Below are positions 15,519 to 23,452 of a stretch of DNA of 25,749 nt, piece after piece; within the stretch, counting starts at the first letter, position 1, and each line of letters opens with the position of its first letter. The stretch lies in assembly GCA_944392525.1 (NCBI GenBank), contig CALXXB010000014.1, forward strand, positions 1-25,749. The letters run 5' to 3'. The notes beneath the pieces are model-generated. The model had not been told where the DNA came from. It saw only the letters and a list, made by a program, of their open reading frames with translations, and did not search any database. The translations under genes were made by a program, and so were the position numbers. Source of the stretch: an uncultured Clostridia bacterium (GTDB lineage: Bacteria > Bacillota_A > Clostridia > TANB77 > CAG-508).

Positions 15519-17234
15519 ATGAATCTTAAAAATATATGGGATAAATTATTTTCTTATGAACCTCCTTTAGAATATAATTTTAGTATTCCTGAAAATTCTA
15601 GTAATGAAGAACAGGAAAATACAGAAGAAGATTCTAAACCGGTTAAAATTTTTCCTAGTATAAGAGTTAATAAAGAATATATGCAAACTAAATATAATAC
15701 TCTTATTAACAGTGATATTGTACTTCGTGAATTTACTTTAAATGCACGAGGTAAGCAGTATCATGCATTTATTGTATATATTGATGGTATGATAGACTCT
15801 AACATTATGAATGATTTTATTCTAAAACCATTAATGTTAAGAAACAGAAATAATTTGTTTGATGGACCGCAAAATAAAGTTATTTCTGAGGCTGTTGCAA
15901 ATAATATTACTGTTAGGAAAGTTAAAAAATTTGATTTACCAAACTATTTAATAAATTGTTTGATGCCACAAAATTCAGTAAAAGAAGTATCTACATTTGA
16001 TGAGGCCGCCAATGGTATTAATTCAGGAAATTGTGCATTATTTGTTGATACTTTGTCACTTGCATTTGATATAGAACTTAAAGGCTTTAAGCAAAGAAGT
16101 GTTGACAAACCTAATAACGAAATTGTTATTAAAGGTCCTCATGAAGCTTTTGTTGAAAACATTCGTACTAACACTTCTTTGATTAGAAGAATTGTTAATA
16201 ACGAAAACCTTATTATTGAAAATGTAGAAGTTGGAAAAATTACTAAAACTAAATGTGCTGTTTGTTATATGAAAAATATTACAAATGAAGATTTAGTAAA
16301 TGAAGTTAAATATAGATTAAACAATTTAGAAGTAGATTCTTTACTTTCTGCTGGTGAACTTGAACAATTAATTGTAGATTCTAATATTTTAGGAATTCCT
16401 GAAGTTTTATCTACTGAAAGACCTGATAAAGCAACTAAATATCTCCTTCGTGGTAGAGTTGTTGTAATTGTTAACGGCACTCCATATGGAATTATTATGC
16501 CTGCTGTTTTAGTTGATTTTCTTACTTCACCTGAAGATAGTAATTTAAAAGTTAATTTTGGTAATTTTTTAAGAGTTTTAAGAGTACTTGCTTCTTTTAT
16601 TACATTACTACTTCCTGGGCTTTATGTTGCTGTAACTAGCTTTCACCAAGAGATACTTCCAACTAGCTTACTATATTCTATATTAGCCTCTAGAGCTAGT
16701 GTTCCTTTTCCTATTATTGTAGAAATTTTAACCATGGAAATATCTTTTGAATTAATACGTGAAGCCGGTCTTAGAGTTCCTTCTCCTATTGGGCCTACCA
16801 TTGGAATTGTTGGTGCATTAGTTTTAGGACAAGCAGCTGTTAGTGCTGGTATTGTTAGCCCTATTTTAATTATTATAGTTGCAATAACTGGTATTGCTTC
16901 TTTTGCAATTCCTGACTTTTCTTTTGGATTTCATTTAAGATATTTCCGCTTCTTATTTATATTACTTGGTTTTATGGCAGGTTTCTTAGGAATAGGTATC
17001 GGTCTATTCGTTTATATTTCAGTGCTTTGTAGCTTACAATCATTTGGAGTATCATTTACTTCACCATTTGCACCATCTTCTGAAAGTAAAGGAAATGGAT
17101 ATTTATTACCTCCTATATGGAAGCGTGAATACAGAGCTCCATATATGGCAACCAAAAGAGAAAAAGACCAAGAAAAAATTTCTATGAACTGGAAATACAA
17201 TCCAAGATTACATCGAAAAAGTGAGAAGAGGTGA
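15519..17234 (+). CDS. Spore germination protein, GerA family (GerAA/GerKA type)
   Basis: This 571-aa A subunit of a germinant receptor acts in the spore inner membrane, where the A-B-C complex senses nutrients or bile-type signals and triggers germination. It has a soluble N-terminal half (residues ~1-340) with the hallmarks GNCALFVDTLSLAFDIELKG and RLNNLEVDSLLSAGELEQLI. A membrane half follows (~345-520) with LLLPGLYVAVTSFHQEILP, SRASVPFPIIVEILTMEISF and REAGLRVPSPIGPTIGIVGA. Residues 25-45 are acidic low complexity. AGGAG precedes the ATG. It is the first gene of an A-B-C operon; I could not find a convincing sigma-G promoter. Which paralogue (GerA, GerK or other) cannot be told. Confidence 0.95.
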   Translation: MNLKNIWDKLFSYEPPLEYNFSIPENSSNEEQENTEEDSKPVKIFPSIRVNKEYMQTKYNTLINSDIVLREFTLNARGKQYHAFIVYIDGMIDSNIMNDFILKPLMLRNRNNLFDGPQNKVISEAVANNITVRKVKKFDLPNYLINCLMPQNSVKEVSTFDEAANGINSGNCALFVDTLSLAFDIELKGFKQRSVDKPNNEIVIKGPHEAFVENIRTNTSLIRRIVNNENLIIENVEVGKITKTKCAVCYMKNITNEDLVNEVKYRLNNLEVDSLLSAGELEQLIVDSNILGIPEVLSTERPDKATKYLLRGRVVVIVNGTPYGIIMPAVLVDFLTSPEDSNLKVNFGNFLRVLRVLASFITLLLPGLYVAVTSFHQEILPTSLLYSILASRASVPFPIIVEILTMEISFELIREAGLRVPSPIGPTIGIVGALVLGQAAVSAGIVSPILIIIVAITGIASFAIPDFSFGFHLRYFRFLFILLGFMAGFLGIGIGLFVYISVLCSLQSFGVSFTSPFAPSSESKGNGYLLPPIWKREYRAPYMATKREKDQEKISMNWKYNPRLHRKSEKR

Positions 17235-17238
17235 TTCT

Positions 17239-18378
17239 ATGGCAAAGTCAAAGATAGGAACAATAGAAGCTATCATGTTAATTCTTACAATTGTAGTAGC
17301 TCATAGCGTTCTTTCTATGCCAACAAATATTTTGAGTTCATATAAATCTGCAAGTATTCTAAATGTGATATATGTAGGAATTATTGCAATAGGAATTGCT
17401 TATATTATTTATAAGTTACTCAAAAATTTTCCTTCTATGGATATTGTAGATATTTCAGAAGCTATTGGTGGAAAAGTTTTTAAAAATTTAGTAGGTATTA
17501 TCTTTATTGTTTATTTTATATTAAGTGCAAGTTTAATGCTTCGCAACTTTTGCGAAAGTGTACAAATACTTTATTTTCCAATGACAGATATTATATTTAT
17601 AATTGCTCTTATTGTAATTTCAGTAAATATATCAAATAAGCTGAATTTTAATGCTACAATAAAAACTAATGTAATTATACTTCCAATTGCTTTGTTTTCT
17701 GTTCTATTTTTATTTTTTACTAATATAAATAGATTTGTACCTGAAAGAATATTCCCTATCTTAGGTGAGGGGGTATTTAATACTTTTGTTTTAGGACTTA
17801 CTAACCTTGCGTCTTTCGGTGGTATCGCTTATCTCTATTTTTTACCACCTCTTTTAAAAGATGAAACTAAGTTTAAAAAAATCACTTTAGTTTCAATTAT
17901 TGCTACAGCAATTTATTTAGTTTTTACAATAGCTACACTTTTATTTATATTTACATTTTTTACCAATGTAAGTGAGATTTCTCCTCTTTATACTGCCACT
18001 AGATATATTGAATTTGGCTCATTTTTCCAAAGGCTAGAGTCTGTATTTTTACTTATTTGGATTTTAGTCTTTGCATGCTACTTAAGTATTGTATTAAAGT
18101 TTTCTATGAATATCTTTCAAAAGATTACTGGTATTACTAATAAGAAGCCTTTAGTTGATATATTCTCTCTCCTTATTTTAGGAATAGCATTAATTCCTAA
18201 AAATCTTGCAATATCACAAATTTTCGAGATTAAAGTATATTCTTATTTAATGATTGCTATTGTGTTGGTTTTAGGTTTAGGAATTCTTATCTTTGCTAGA
18301 TTTGCAAAAAAGAAACAAATACACAACGCAAATACAGATAATAATTTATATAACAGAAAGGAGCCTGTAAATGAGTAA
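17239..18378 (+). CDS. Spore germination permease, GerB family (GerAB/GerKB type)
   Basis: This 379-aa B subunit of the germinant receptor is a member of the APC-like amino-acid permease superfamily that may bind the germinant in the spore inner membrane. About ten hydrophobic segments are visible across the whole length, with the N-terminal signature IGTIEAIMLILTIVVAHSVL and a central loop NRFVPERIFPILGEG. I place the start at ATG 17239, not the in-frame GTG at 17221, because AGAGGTGAT gives a ribosome-binding site just before it and the start then falls 4 bases after the gerA-type stop. The 3' end overlaps the next gene by 8 bases. Confidence 0.93.
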   Translation: MAKSKIGTIEAIMLILTIVVAHSVLSMPTNILSSYKSASILNVIYVGIIAIGIAYIIYKLLKNFPSMDIVDISEAIGGKVFKNLVGIIFIVYFILSASLMLRNFCESVQILYFPMTDIIFIIALIVISVNISNKLNFNATIKTNVIILPIALFSVLFLFFTNINRFVPERIFPILGEGVFNTFVLGLTNLASFGGIAYLYFLPPLLKDETKFKKITLVSIIATAIYLVFTIATLLFIFTFFTNVSEISPLYTATRYIEFGSFFQRLESVFLLIWILVFACYLSIVLKFSMNIFQKITGITNKKPLVDIFSLLILGIALIPKNLAISQIFEIKVYSYLMIAIVLVLGLGILIFARFAKKKQIHNANTDNNLYNRKEPVNE

Positions 18379-19621
18379 ATGGATTAGAAACATTTTTATT
18401 TTTATTGTTATATTAGTCTTTATTTCTGCCTTTTCTAGCTCCTATTCTTCTTTGAATATAGATAATTTAACATATGTTTTGGCAATTGGAATTGACGCTT
18501 CTGATGATAATAAGTTAGAAGTTAGTTTTCACTTTTCTAACCCTATTCCTGCCGAATCAAGTGCTAGTGAAAAAGCAACGCCTATAATTAATACAGTTGC
18601 CGCTTCTTCTCTTAGCAACGCTATTAATTTAGTTAATGGTTACCAAGGAAGGCAATTAAACTTATCACATTGTAAAGTTATTATTTTCTCAGAAGAAATT
18701 GCAAGTCAAGGTATTTCAGATGAAATCTATACTTTAATAAATGATACTCAGGTAAGACCTTCTGCAAATATTATTGTTAGTAAGTGTAATGCTAAATATT
18801 ATATGAACCAAATTAAGCCAGAAATCGAAAATTTACTTTCTAAGTATTATGAAATTTTTACAGAATCAAGTAAATATGTAGGTCATATGCCTAATGCTAC
18901 TATTGGTGATTTCTTTAACGCTTTAATTTGTAAAACTTGTGAACCTTATGCTATACTTGGTGGAATCAACAAAGATAACACTAAAACTAATAGCTTTGAC
19001 ACTTCTGATTTTGGTGATAACAATAATAATAACTCTCAAAAAGATTACAATATAAAAGCAAATGATTCTTCTGTTGAAGGCGAAAACAAAGTTGAAAATA
19101 TAGGTGTTGCTGTTTTTAAAGAAGATAAATTAGTAGGTGAATTAAATGCTCTAGAGACAATGGCTTTTTTAAGTATAAGAAATAAAGTAGATAGATTTCT
19201 AGTTTCTGTTCCAGATCCTTTAAATAATGAACAATATCTAGATATTTATCTAACTCCTAACGGTTCTTCTAGTGTTGATGTAGATACTTCTACCTCTTCT
19301 CCCTATGTTAAAATAAAATGTAGTTTTACAGCTCAAATTTACTCAATGTCTGAAAATTCAAAATATTTATCAAGTGATGTTTTAAATAGTATTTCTAATT
19401 CTTGTAATAGCTATCTAGAATCTATGTTTTTAGATTATTTATATAAGACTTCTAAAGACTTCAAATCTGATATAAATGGTTTTGGAATTTTTGCTGCTAA
19501 GAATTTTATTACTACTAGTGAATTTGAAGATTATAATTGGCTAGAATCATATAAAGATGCTTTTTTTGATGTTCAAGTAAATACTTCAGTTAAATCCGGT
19601 ATGCTAATTTCCGAAACTTAA
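18371..19621 (+). CDS. Germinant-receptor C subunit, Ger(x)C family, without a lipobox
   Basis: This 416-aa C subunit of the receptor is in other species a lipoprotein on the outer face of the spore inner membrane. A hydrophobic N-terminus (residues 8-24, IFIFIVILVFISAF) is followed by family features: YVLAIGIDAS, FHFSNPI, the GRQLNLSHCKVIIFSEE segment and a C-terminal Ger(x)C domain. Unusually there is no cysteine after the signal region (ISAFSSSYSS), and the WDRRE-type motif that normally follows is also missing, so classical lipidation seems impossible. Its start overlaps the gerB-type gene by 8 bases behind AAAGGAG, so translation is coupled. A run of Asn/Asp/Ser near residues 213-235 is an insertion of low complexity. 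Confidence 0.9.
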   Translation: MSKWIRNIFIFIVILVFISAFSSSYSSLNIDNLTYVLAIGIDASDDNKLEVSFHFSNPIPAESSASEKATPIINTVAASSLSNAINLVNGYQGRQLNLSHCKVIIFSEEIASQGISDEIYTLINDTQVRPSANIIVSKCNAKYYMNQIKPEIENLLSKYYEIFTESSKYVGHMPNATIGDFFNALICKTCEPYAILGGINKDNTKTNSFDTSDFGDNNNNNSQKDYNIKANDSSVEGENKVENIGVAVFKEDKLVGELNALETMAFLSIRNKVDRFLVSVPDPLNNEQYLDIYLTPNGSSSVDVDTSTSSPYVKIKCSFTAQIYSMSENSKYLSSDVLNSISNSCNSYLESMFLDYLYKTSKDFKSDINGFGIFAAKNFITTSEFEDYNWLESYKDAFFDVQVNTSVKSGMLISET

Positions 19622-19644
19622 AACTTTTGTTAGAAGGTGTGTTT

Positions 19645-19824
19645 ATGCAATCATTTATTTATGATTTTTTATTTATACTTACTAGTATCTTTATATTATT
19701 CAAAGCAATTGGATATGGTATATATGAGATAAAACAAATGGAAAATAAGTCAGGTGGGATTTGTGTTATTTCTTTTTCTATTCTAGTTGTTATATTTTTT
19801 GATATAATGATTCTTTTAAAATGA
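19645..19824 (+). CDS. Small two-TM protein at the end of the ger operon
   Basis: This 59-aa ORF has two hydrophobic segments (residues ~4-24 and ~39-58) separated by a short polar loop (EIKQMENKSGG). I place the start at ATG 19645 because AGAAGGTG lies directly before it; an in-frame TTG at 19627 is less likely. It begins 23 bases after the gerC-type stop on the same strand with AT-rich codon use like its neighbours, so it is probably the fourth gene of the germinant-receptor operon. Small D-type accessory proteins (such as GerD-like or 2-TM GerVD-type subunits) are known near some ger operons, and this might be one, but I cannot assign it. Confidence 0.65.
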   Translation: MQSFIYDFLFILTSIFILFKAIGYGIYEIKQMENKSGGICVISFSILVVIFFDIMILLK

Positions 19825-19858
19825 AAAAGGATGACATTAGCTTATGCCACCCCCTTTT
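19825..19858 (-). terminator. Terminator of the small G+C-rich unit 1
   Basis: On the minus strand GGGUGGCAU pairs fully (two G-U pairs) with AUGUCAUCC, and UUUUU follows; AAAA precedes. On the plus strand two A-C mismatches weaken it, so it belongs mainly to the 19869-20069 gene. The right arm shares GTCATCC with the terminator at 25074-25100. Confidence 0.72.
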
Positions 19859-19868
19859 CATTTGAGAA

Positions 19869-20069
19869 CTAGATCTTAAGAAGTTCCTTTACTTGCTCGA
19901 ACTCTTTCTTGTCCCGCTCACTCATATCACCTCTATAGGTGTATGAGCGCAACAATCTATCGAATTCAATCTCCATCCCACTGGTCAGGACTACAGTACA
20001 TGAACGTACTAGCCGTGCCCTGACCTGTTTCCTTGGGTTGGTTGAAAGTTCTTCTAGCGTAACGTACAT
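19869..20069 (-). CDS. Unrecognised 66-aa protein in a self-contained G+C-rich unit
   Basis: I do not recognise this protein. It has no membrane span. The first half is basic and strand-like (KQVRARLVRSCTVVLTSGM) and the end is a charged helix (MSERDKKEFEQVKELLKI). Hand counting gives 90 G+C of 201 bases (about 45%), far above its neighbours (about 26% in a 60-base sample of the gerC-type gene). It has its own extended -10 promoter, a 5' hairpin, a second hairpin touching the AGGAGG ribosome-binding site (7 bases before the ATG), and its own terminator. It sits between the ger operon and rnr and shares no operon with either. The composition suggests acquisition from another genome. A regulatory RNA role for the locus is not excluded. 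Confidence 0.7.
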   Translation of the reverse strand: MYVTLEELSTNPRKQVRARLVRSCTVVLTSGMEIEFDRLLRSYTYRGDMSERDKKEFEQVKELLKI

Positions 20070-20076
20070 ACCTAAT

Positions 20077-20097
20077 CCTCCTCGTTTTACAAAACGA
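20077..20097 (-). promoter_or_regulatory. Hairpin adjoining the Shine-Dalgarno of the 66-aa gene
   Basis: On the minus strand TCGTTTT and AAAACGA (20097-20082) form a 7-bp stem with a two-base spacer. AGGAGG (20082-20077) begins on its last base. Folding could affect ribosome access, or could simply protect the leader. The very tight loop makes a slightly opened version more realistic. Confidence 0.4.
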
Positions 20098-20106
20098 ATT
20101 AAACAT

Positions 20107-20128
20107 ACAAGGTTAAAAACAACCTTGT
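20107..20128 (-). promoter_or_regulatory. 5'-end hairpin of the 66-aa gene's transcript
   Basis: ACAAGGTT and AACCTTGT are perfect 8-bp arms with a six-base loop. They start at or within three bases of the predicted transcription start (about 20125). Hairpins at the extreme 5' end are known to stabilise mRNAs. Confidence 0.5.
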
Positions 20129-20131
20129 TAG

Positions 20132-20160
20132 ATTATATCACAAATCTATATTCATTTCAA
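20132..20160 (-). promoter_or_regulatory. Extended -10 sigma-A promoter of the 66-aa gene
   Basis: Minus strand TTGAAA (20160-20155), 17-base spacer, TATAAT (20137-20132), with TG one base upstream of the -10 (TTTGTGATATAAT). It is near consensus and closely matches the promoter at 24716-24744. Confidence 0.82.
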
Positions 20161-20167
20161 ATAGAAG

Positions 20168-20194
20168 AAAAGAGGAAGTTACTCTTCCTCTTTT
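20168..20194 (-). terminator. Terminator at the end of rnr
   Basis: AAAAGAGGAAG (20168-20178) and CTTCCTCTTTT (20184-20194) form a perfect 11-bp stem with a five-base loop that spans the rnr stop codon. The minus-strand flank is TTTTCTTC. Confidence 0.8.
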
Positions 20195-22308
20195 GCTAAT
20201 TCAAAGTCTATTTCTCTTAATTCCTTACTTGCACGTAATACTCTTATTCTTATTTTATCTCCTATTTTATATGTTTTCTTAGTTTCTTCTCCAATTAATA
20301 TTTTTCTCTCTTCATCATAAATGAAATATTCATCACCTAGAGCTTCAAATCTGATTAATCCCTCTATTGTATTTTCTAATTCAGCAAACATTCCAAATGA
20401 TGTAATTGAAGAAATTATTGCATCATATTCTTCTCCTACCTTAGATTCCATATATTCTGCCATCTTCATTTTTTCTGCTTCTCTTTCTACTTCTGTTGCT
20501 ACTTTTTCTCTTTCTGAAGATTGTTTACTTCTATCTTCTGCTTGTTTCTTTAAAGTATTATATTCATCTTCGTCTATTACATAGTTATTTTCTAAATACT
20601 TAGAAATTACTCTATGTATAAATAAATCTGGATATCTTCTAATTGGAGATGTAAAATGACAATAATATTTACTTGCTATTCCAAAATGACCTCTGTTCTC
20701 TGCTTCATATCTAGCAAGTTTTAATGTCCTTAATACTAATGTAGATATTACTCTTTCTTCTTCTTTTCCTTTTATTTCATCTAATACTTTTGCAAATTCT
20801 TTTGGATAAATATTATCTTTAGATGCTTTTATTTTCAAACCATAATTATATAAGAATTTATTTAATTCTTTTACTTTTTCTAAGTCTGGCTCTTCATGTA
20901 CACGATATATAAATGGTGCATCTAACCAATAGAATTTTTCTGCTACAGTTTCATTTGCTGTTAGCATAAATTGTTCTATTATTTCATTTGCAAATGTAGT
21001 CTCATATTTTCCAACACCTATTACTTTTCCATCTATGTCTAGTTCTATTTTAGTTTCTGGAATATCTAAATTTAGGTAACCATTTTCTAGTCTTCTATTC
21101 TTTAAAATATGAGCAAGTTCTTCCATTAATTTAAAGTCTTCTATATATGGTTTATATCTTTCTAGAACTTCTTCATCTTCTCCATCTAATATTTTTTGAA
21201 CATCTGTGTAGCTCATTCTTTCTGTTACACAGATAATTCCTTTACAAATATCAGAAGATACAACATTTCCATTACTATCAATTTCCATTATGCAAGATAA
21301 AGTAAATCTATCTTCACCTGCATTTAAACTACAAATTCCATTTGATAATTCTCTTGGTAACATTGGAATAACTCTTCCTAGCATATAAATACTTGTTCCT
21401 CTTACCAATGCTTCACTATCTAGTAAACTGTTTTCTCTTACATAGTAACTTACGTCTGCTATATGAACTTCTAGTTTATAGTTGCCATTTTCAAGCTTTT
21501 CTACTCTTACTGCATCATCTAAGTCTTTTGCGTCTTCTCCATCTATTGTAAAGATTGTTCTATCTCTAAAATCTCTTCTATTTGGAATATCTTTTTTATC
21601 TACTTTATTACCACATTTTTTAGCCTCTTCTACTACTGCTTCTGGGAATTTTGCTGGTAATTGATGTTCTTTTATTATTGATAACATATCAACTCCAGCT
21701 TCATTTACATTTCCTAAAACTTCAATTATTTTTCCTTCTGCTTTCTTCCCTTTTTCAGGATATTTTGTAATTTTAACTAATACTTTATGGTTATCTCTTG
21801 CTTTTCCAAAATTCTTCTTTGAAATAAATATATCTGTTCCAAAATTCTTATCATCTGGTATTACAAATCCAAAGTTTTTATTATATTGGAATGTTCCAAC
21901 CACTGTATCTTTTTCATGTTTTAATATTCTTACTATTTTTCCCTCTGCTCTTTTTATCTTGTTTTCTTCATCAATTATTTCTATTAATACATGATCTCCA
22001 TTTAAAGCATTTAGTGAATTTTCTTTAGATATATAAATTTCGTCTTCTCTATCATCTAATCTTACAAAACCAAATCCTTTTTGGTTTTTTCTATAAAATC
22101 CATCATAATAAGTTTTTTGACTTATTTTATAACGATTCTTTCTATTCTTTTCAATTTTTAATTCTAGCTCTAATTTTCCAATTATCTCTAAAAAATCATG
22201 ATATTCGTTTTTTGGTACCCTCATAAGCATTGCAATTTCTTTTGCCTTCATCGGGACATAATCATCATCACTCATAAAATCTAAAATCTTCTGTTCTCGG
22301 TCGTCCAT
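20179..22308 (-). CDS. rnr: Ribonuclease R
   Basis: This 709-aa processive 3'-5' exoribonuclease degrades structured RNA and acts in mRNA and rRNA quality control. Domains in order are an N-terminal helix-turn-helix (residues ~1-60), cold-shock OB folds (~65-200) with KGFGFVRL and KNFGFVIP, the RNB catalytic domain (~245-580) and S1 (~620-700). The metal-binding acidic cluster is in TIDGEDAKDLDDAV (D256, D262, D264, D265), and SPIRRYPDLFIHR is the second hallmark. The lysine-rich tail of the E. coli enzyme is absent. secG lies directly upstream on the same strand, as in Bacillus. The nearest Shine-Dalgarno (GAGGGA) is about 14 bases from the ATG, farther than usual, but no in-frame alternative exists upstream. 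Confidence 0.96.
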   Translation of the reverse strand: MDDREQKILDFMSDDDYVPMKAKEIAMLMRVPKNEYHDFLEIIGKLELELKIEKNRKNRYKISQKTYYDGFYRKNQKGFGFVRLDDREDEIYISKENSLNALNGDHVLIEIIDEENKIKRAEGKIVRILKHEKDTVVGTFQYNKNFGFVIPDDKNFGTDIFISKKNFGKARDNHKVLVKITKYPEKGKKAEGKIIEVLGNVNEAGVDMLSIIKEHQLPAKFPEAVVEEAKKCGNKVDKKDIPNRRDFRDRTIFTIDGEDAKDLDDAVRVEKLENGNYKLEVHIADVSYYVRENSLLDSEALVRGTSIYMLGRVIPMLPRELSNGICSLNAGEDRFTLSCIMEIDSNGNVVSSDICKGIICVTERMSYTDVQKILDGEDEEVLERYKPYIEDFKLMEELAHILKNRRLENGYLNLDIPETKIELDIDGKVIGVGKYETTFANEIIEQFMLTANETVAEKFYWLDAPFIYRVHEEPDLEKVKELNKFLYNYGLKIKASKDNIYPKEFAKVLDEIKGKEEERVISTLVLRTLKLARYEAENRGHFGIASKYYCHFTSPIRRYPDLFIHRVISKYLENNYVIDEDEYNTLKKQAEDRSKQSSEREKVATEVEREAEKMKMAEYMESKVGEEYDAIISSITSFGMFAELENTIEGLIRFEALGDEYFIYDEERKILIGEETKKTYKIGDKIRIRVLRASKELREIDFELAKEEE

Positions 22309-22358
22309 TATTTCTATTCATTCCCTCTTTCTTTTATTAATTATAATTTATAATAATA

Positions 22359-22390
22359 AAAGGGCTCGTTTATTTGAAAACCGCCCCTTT
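22359..22390 (-). terminator. Weak or partial terminator between secG and rnr
   Basis: AAAGGG/CCCTTT outside and GTTT/AAAC inside, separated by a small internal loop, are followed by TTTTATTATT on the minus strand. The interrupted stem may allow read-through into rnr, which lacks an obvious promoter of its own. Confidence 0.5.
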
Positions 22391-22395
22391 AATTT

Positions 22396-22644
22396 TTATG
22401 CCATATATAAAATTCCTAAAACTATTGTTAACACTGCAAATACAATTGATAAAATAACTGTCCATTTCTTTTGTTTTCCTTCTTTTGTTCTTCCTTTATT
22501 CTTTTCAAAGAAATTATTTGTTGATGAACCTGTTATTGTAGATGATAATCCGGCATCTTCTTTTGATTGTATTAGTGTTAATATTATTAGTGCTAATGCT
22601 ACTATTAAATATATTACTATTAATATCCATTTTGCTACTTCCAT
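22396..22644 (-). CDS. secG: Preprotein translocase subunit SecG
   Basis: This 82-aa inner-membrane subunit of the SecYEG channel assists SecA-driven export. Two transmembrane segments are visible (residues ~4-24 and ~60-80) with the family signature LILTLIQSKEDAGLSSTITG between them and a basic loop (FFEKNKGRTKEGKQKKW). The start is ATG 22644: AGGAGG lies 10 bases upstream, inside what a longer frame from 22674 would translate, so that longer version is wrong. Its promoter is at 22688-22716. secG followed by rnr is a conserved Firmicute arrangement. Confidence 0.93.
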   Translation of the reverse strand: MEVAKWILIVIYLIVALALIILTLIQSKEDAGLSSTITGSSTNNFFEKNKGRTKEGKQKKWTVILSIVFAVLTIVLGILYMA

Positions 22645-22687
22645 TTTATTCGTTCCTCCTAACGGTCTTCTCAAATACTACTTAGGT

Positions 22688-22716
22688 ATTGTAACATATT
22701 TTTTACAAAAATGCAA
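22688..22716 (-). promoter_or_regulatory. Sigma-A promoter of secG
   Basis: Minus strand TTGCAT (22716-22711), 17-base spacer, TACAAT (22693-22688), with TG one base upstream of the -10. It points at secG and probably rnr. Confidence 0.72.
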
Positions 22717-22748
22717 ATATTTTACATATATTTTTAGTATTTCTATAT

Positions 22749-23420
22749 TTATTTTAATATTTTCCATACTCCTACCTCTTTTGGTAGGTCTTCAAACTCC
22801 ATTTTTTCCTTTTTAGTAGGATGTTCTATTGTTAATTTATATGCCCATAATGCTATTTGTTTGTTCTTTCCTCTATTACCATATCTTTGGTCTCCATATA
22901 TGCTATGACCAATATTTGCAAGTTGAACCCTTATTTGATGGTGTCTTCCTGTATGCAAATTTATTCTTAGTAAACTAATATCATTTTCTTTATCATATTT
23001 TATTACTTCATAATCTAGTTTTGCATATTTGCTATCCTTCTTATCTTTATTTACTACATAACTTGTATTTGTATTTTTATCTTTATATAAGTAATTTTCT
23101 AGAGTTCCTTTTTCTTGTTCCAATTTTCCATCTACTACTGCTAAATATTCTTTTTTAAATACCTTTTCTCTTACTTGATTACTTAATCTTGATGCTGCTT
23201 TTGATGTCTTTGCAAATACCATAACTCCACCTACTGGTCTATCTAGTCTATGTACCAATCCTAAATATACATTTCCCGGTTTATTATATTTTTCTTTTAT
23301 ATAATCTTTTATCAAACTCATCATGCTGATATCACCTGTTTTATCTTCTTGTGATGGTACATTTGGTATTTTTTCTACTACGATTATATGATTATCTTCA
23401 TAAATTACTTTTAATTCCAT
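22749..23420 (-). CDS. RluA-family RNA pseudouridine synthase
   Basis: This 223-aa enzyme isomerises uridines in rRNA or tRNA to pseudouridine. The catalytic motif LVHRLDRPVGGVMVFAKT contains Asp60. INLHTGRHHQIRVQLANIG and SIYGDQRYG are further family hallmarks. There is no N-terminal S4 domain, so it belongs to the short RluA-like group whose target cannot be deduced. I place the start at ATG 23420: AAGGA lies 6 bases before it, while the frame from 23465 would overlap the upstream methyltransferase gene. It is 32 bases downstream of that gene on the same strand, so they form an operon of RNA-modifying enzymes. Confidence 0.92.
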   Translation of the reverse strand: MELKVIYEDNHIIVVEKIPNVPSQEDKTGDISMMSLIKDYIKEKYNKPGNVYLGLVHRLDRPVGGVMVFAKTSKAASRLSNQVREKVFKKEYLAVVDGKLEQEKGTLENYLYKDKNTNTSYVVNKDKKDSKYAKLDYEVIKYDKENDISLLRINLHTGRHHQIRVQLANIGHSIYGDQRYGNRGKNKQIALWAYKLTIEHPTKKEKMEFEDLPKEVGVWKILK

Positions 23421-23452
23421 GTTCATTCCTTTTTCTTTATACTTTCTATTTG

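Noticed and set aside
22645..22674. Longer SecG with ten extra N-terminal residues
   Set aside because: The extension contains the AGGAGG ribosome-binding site for ATG 22644, and SecG proteins start at MEVAKWIL-like sequence.
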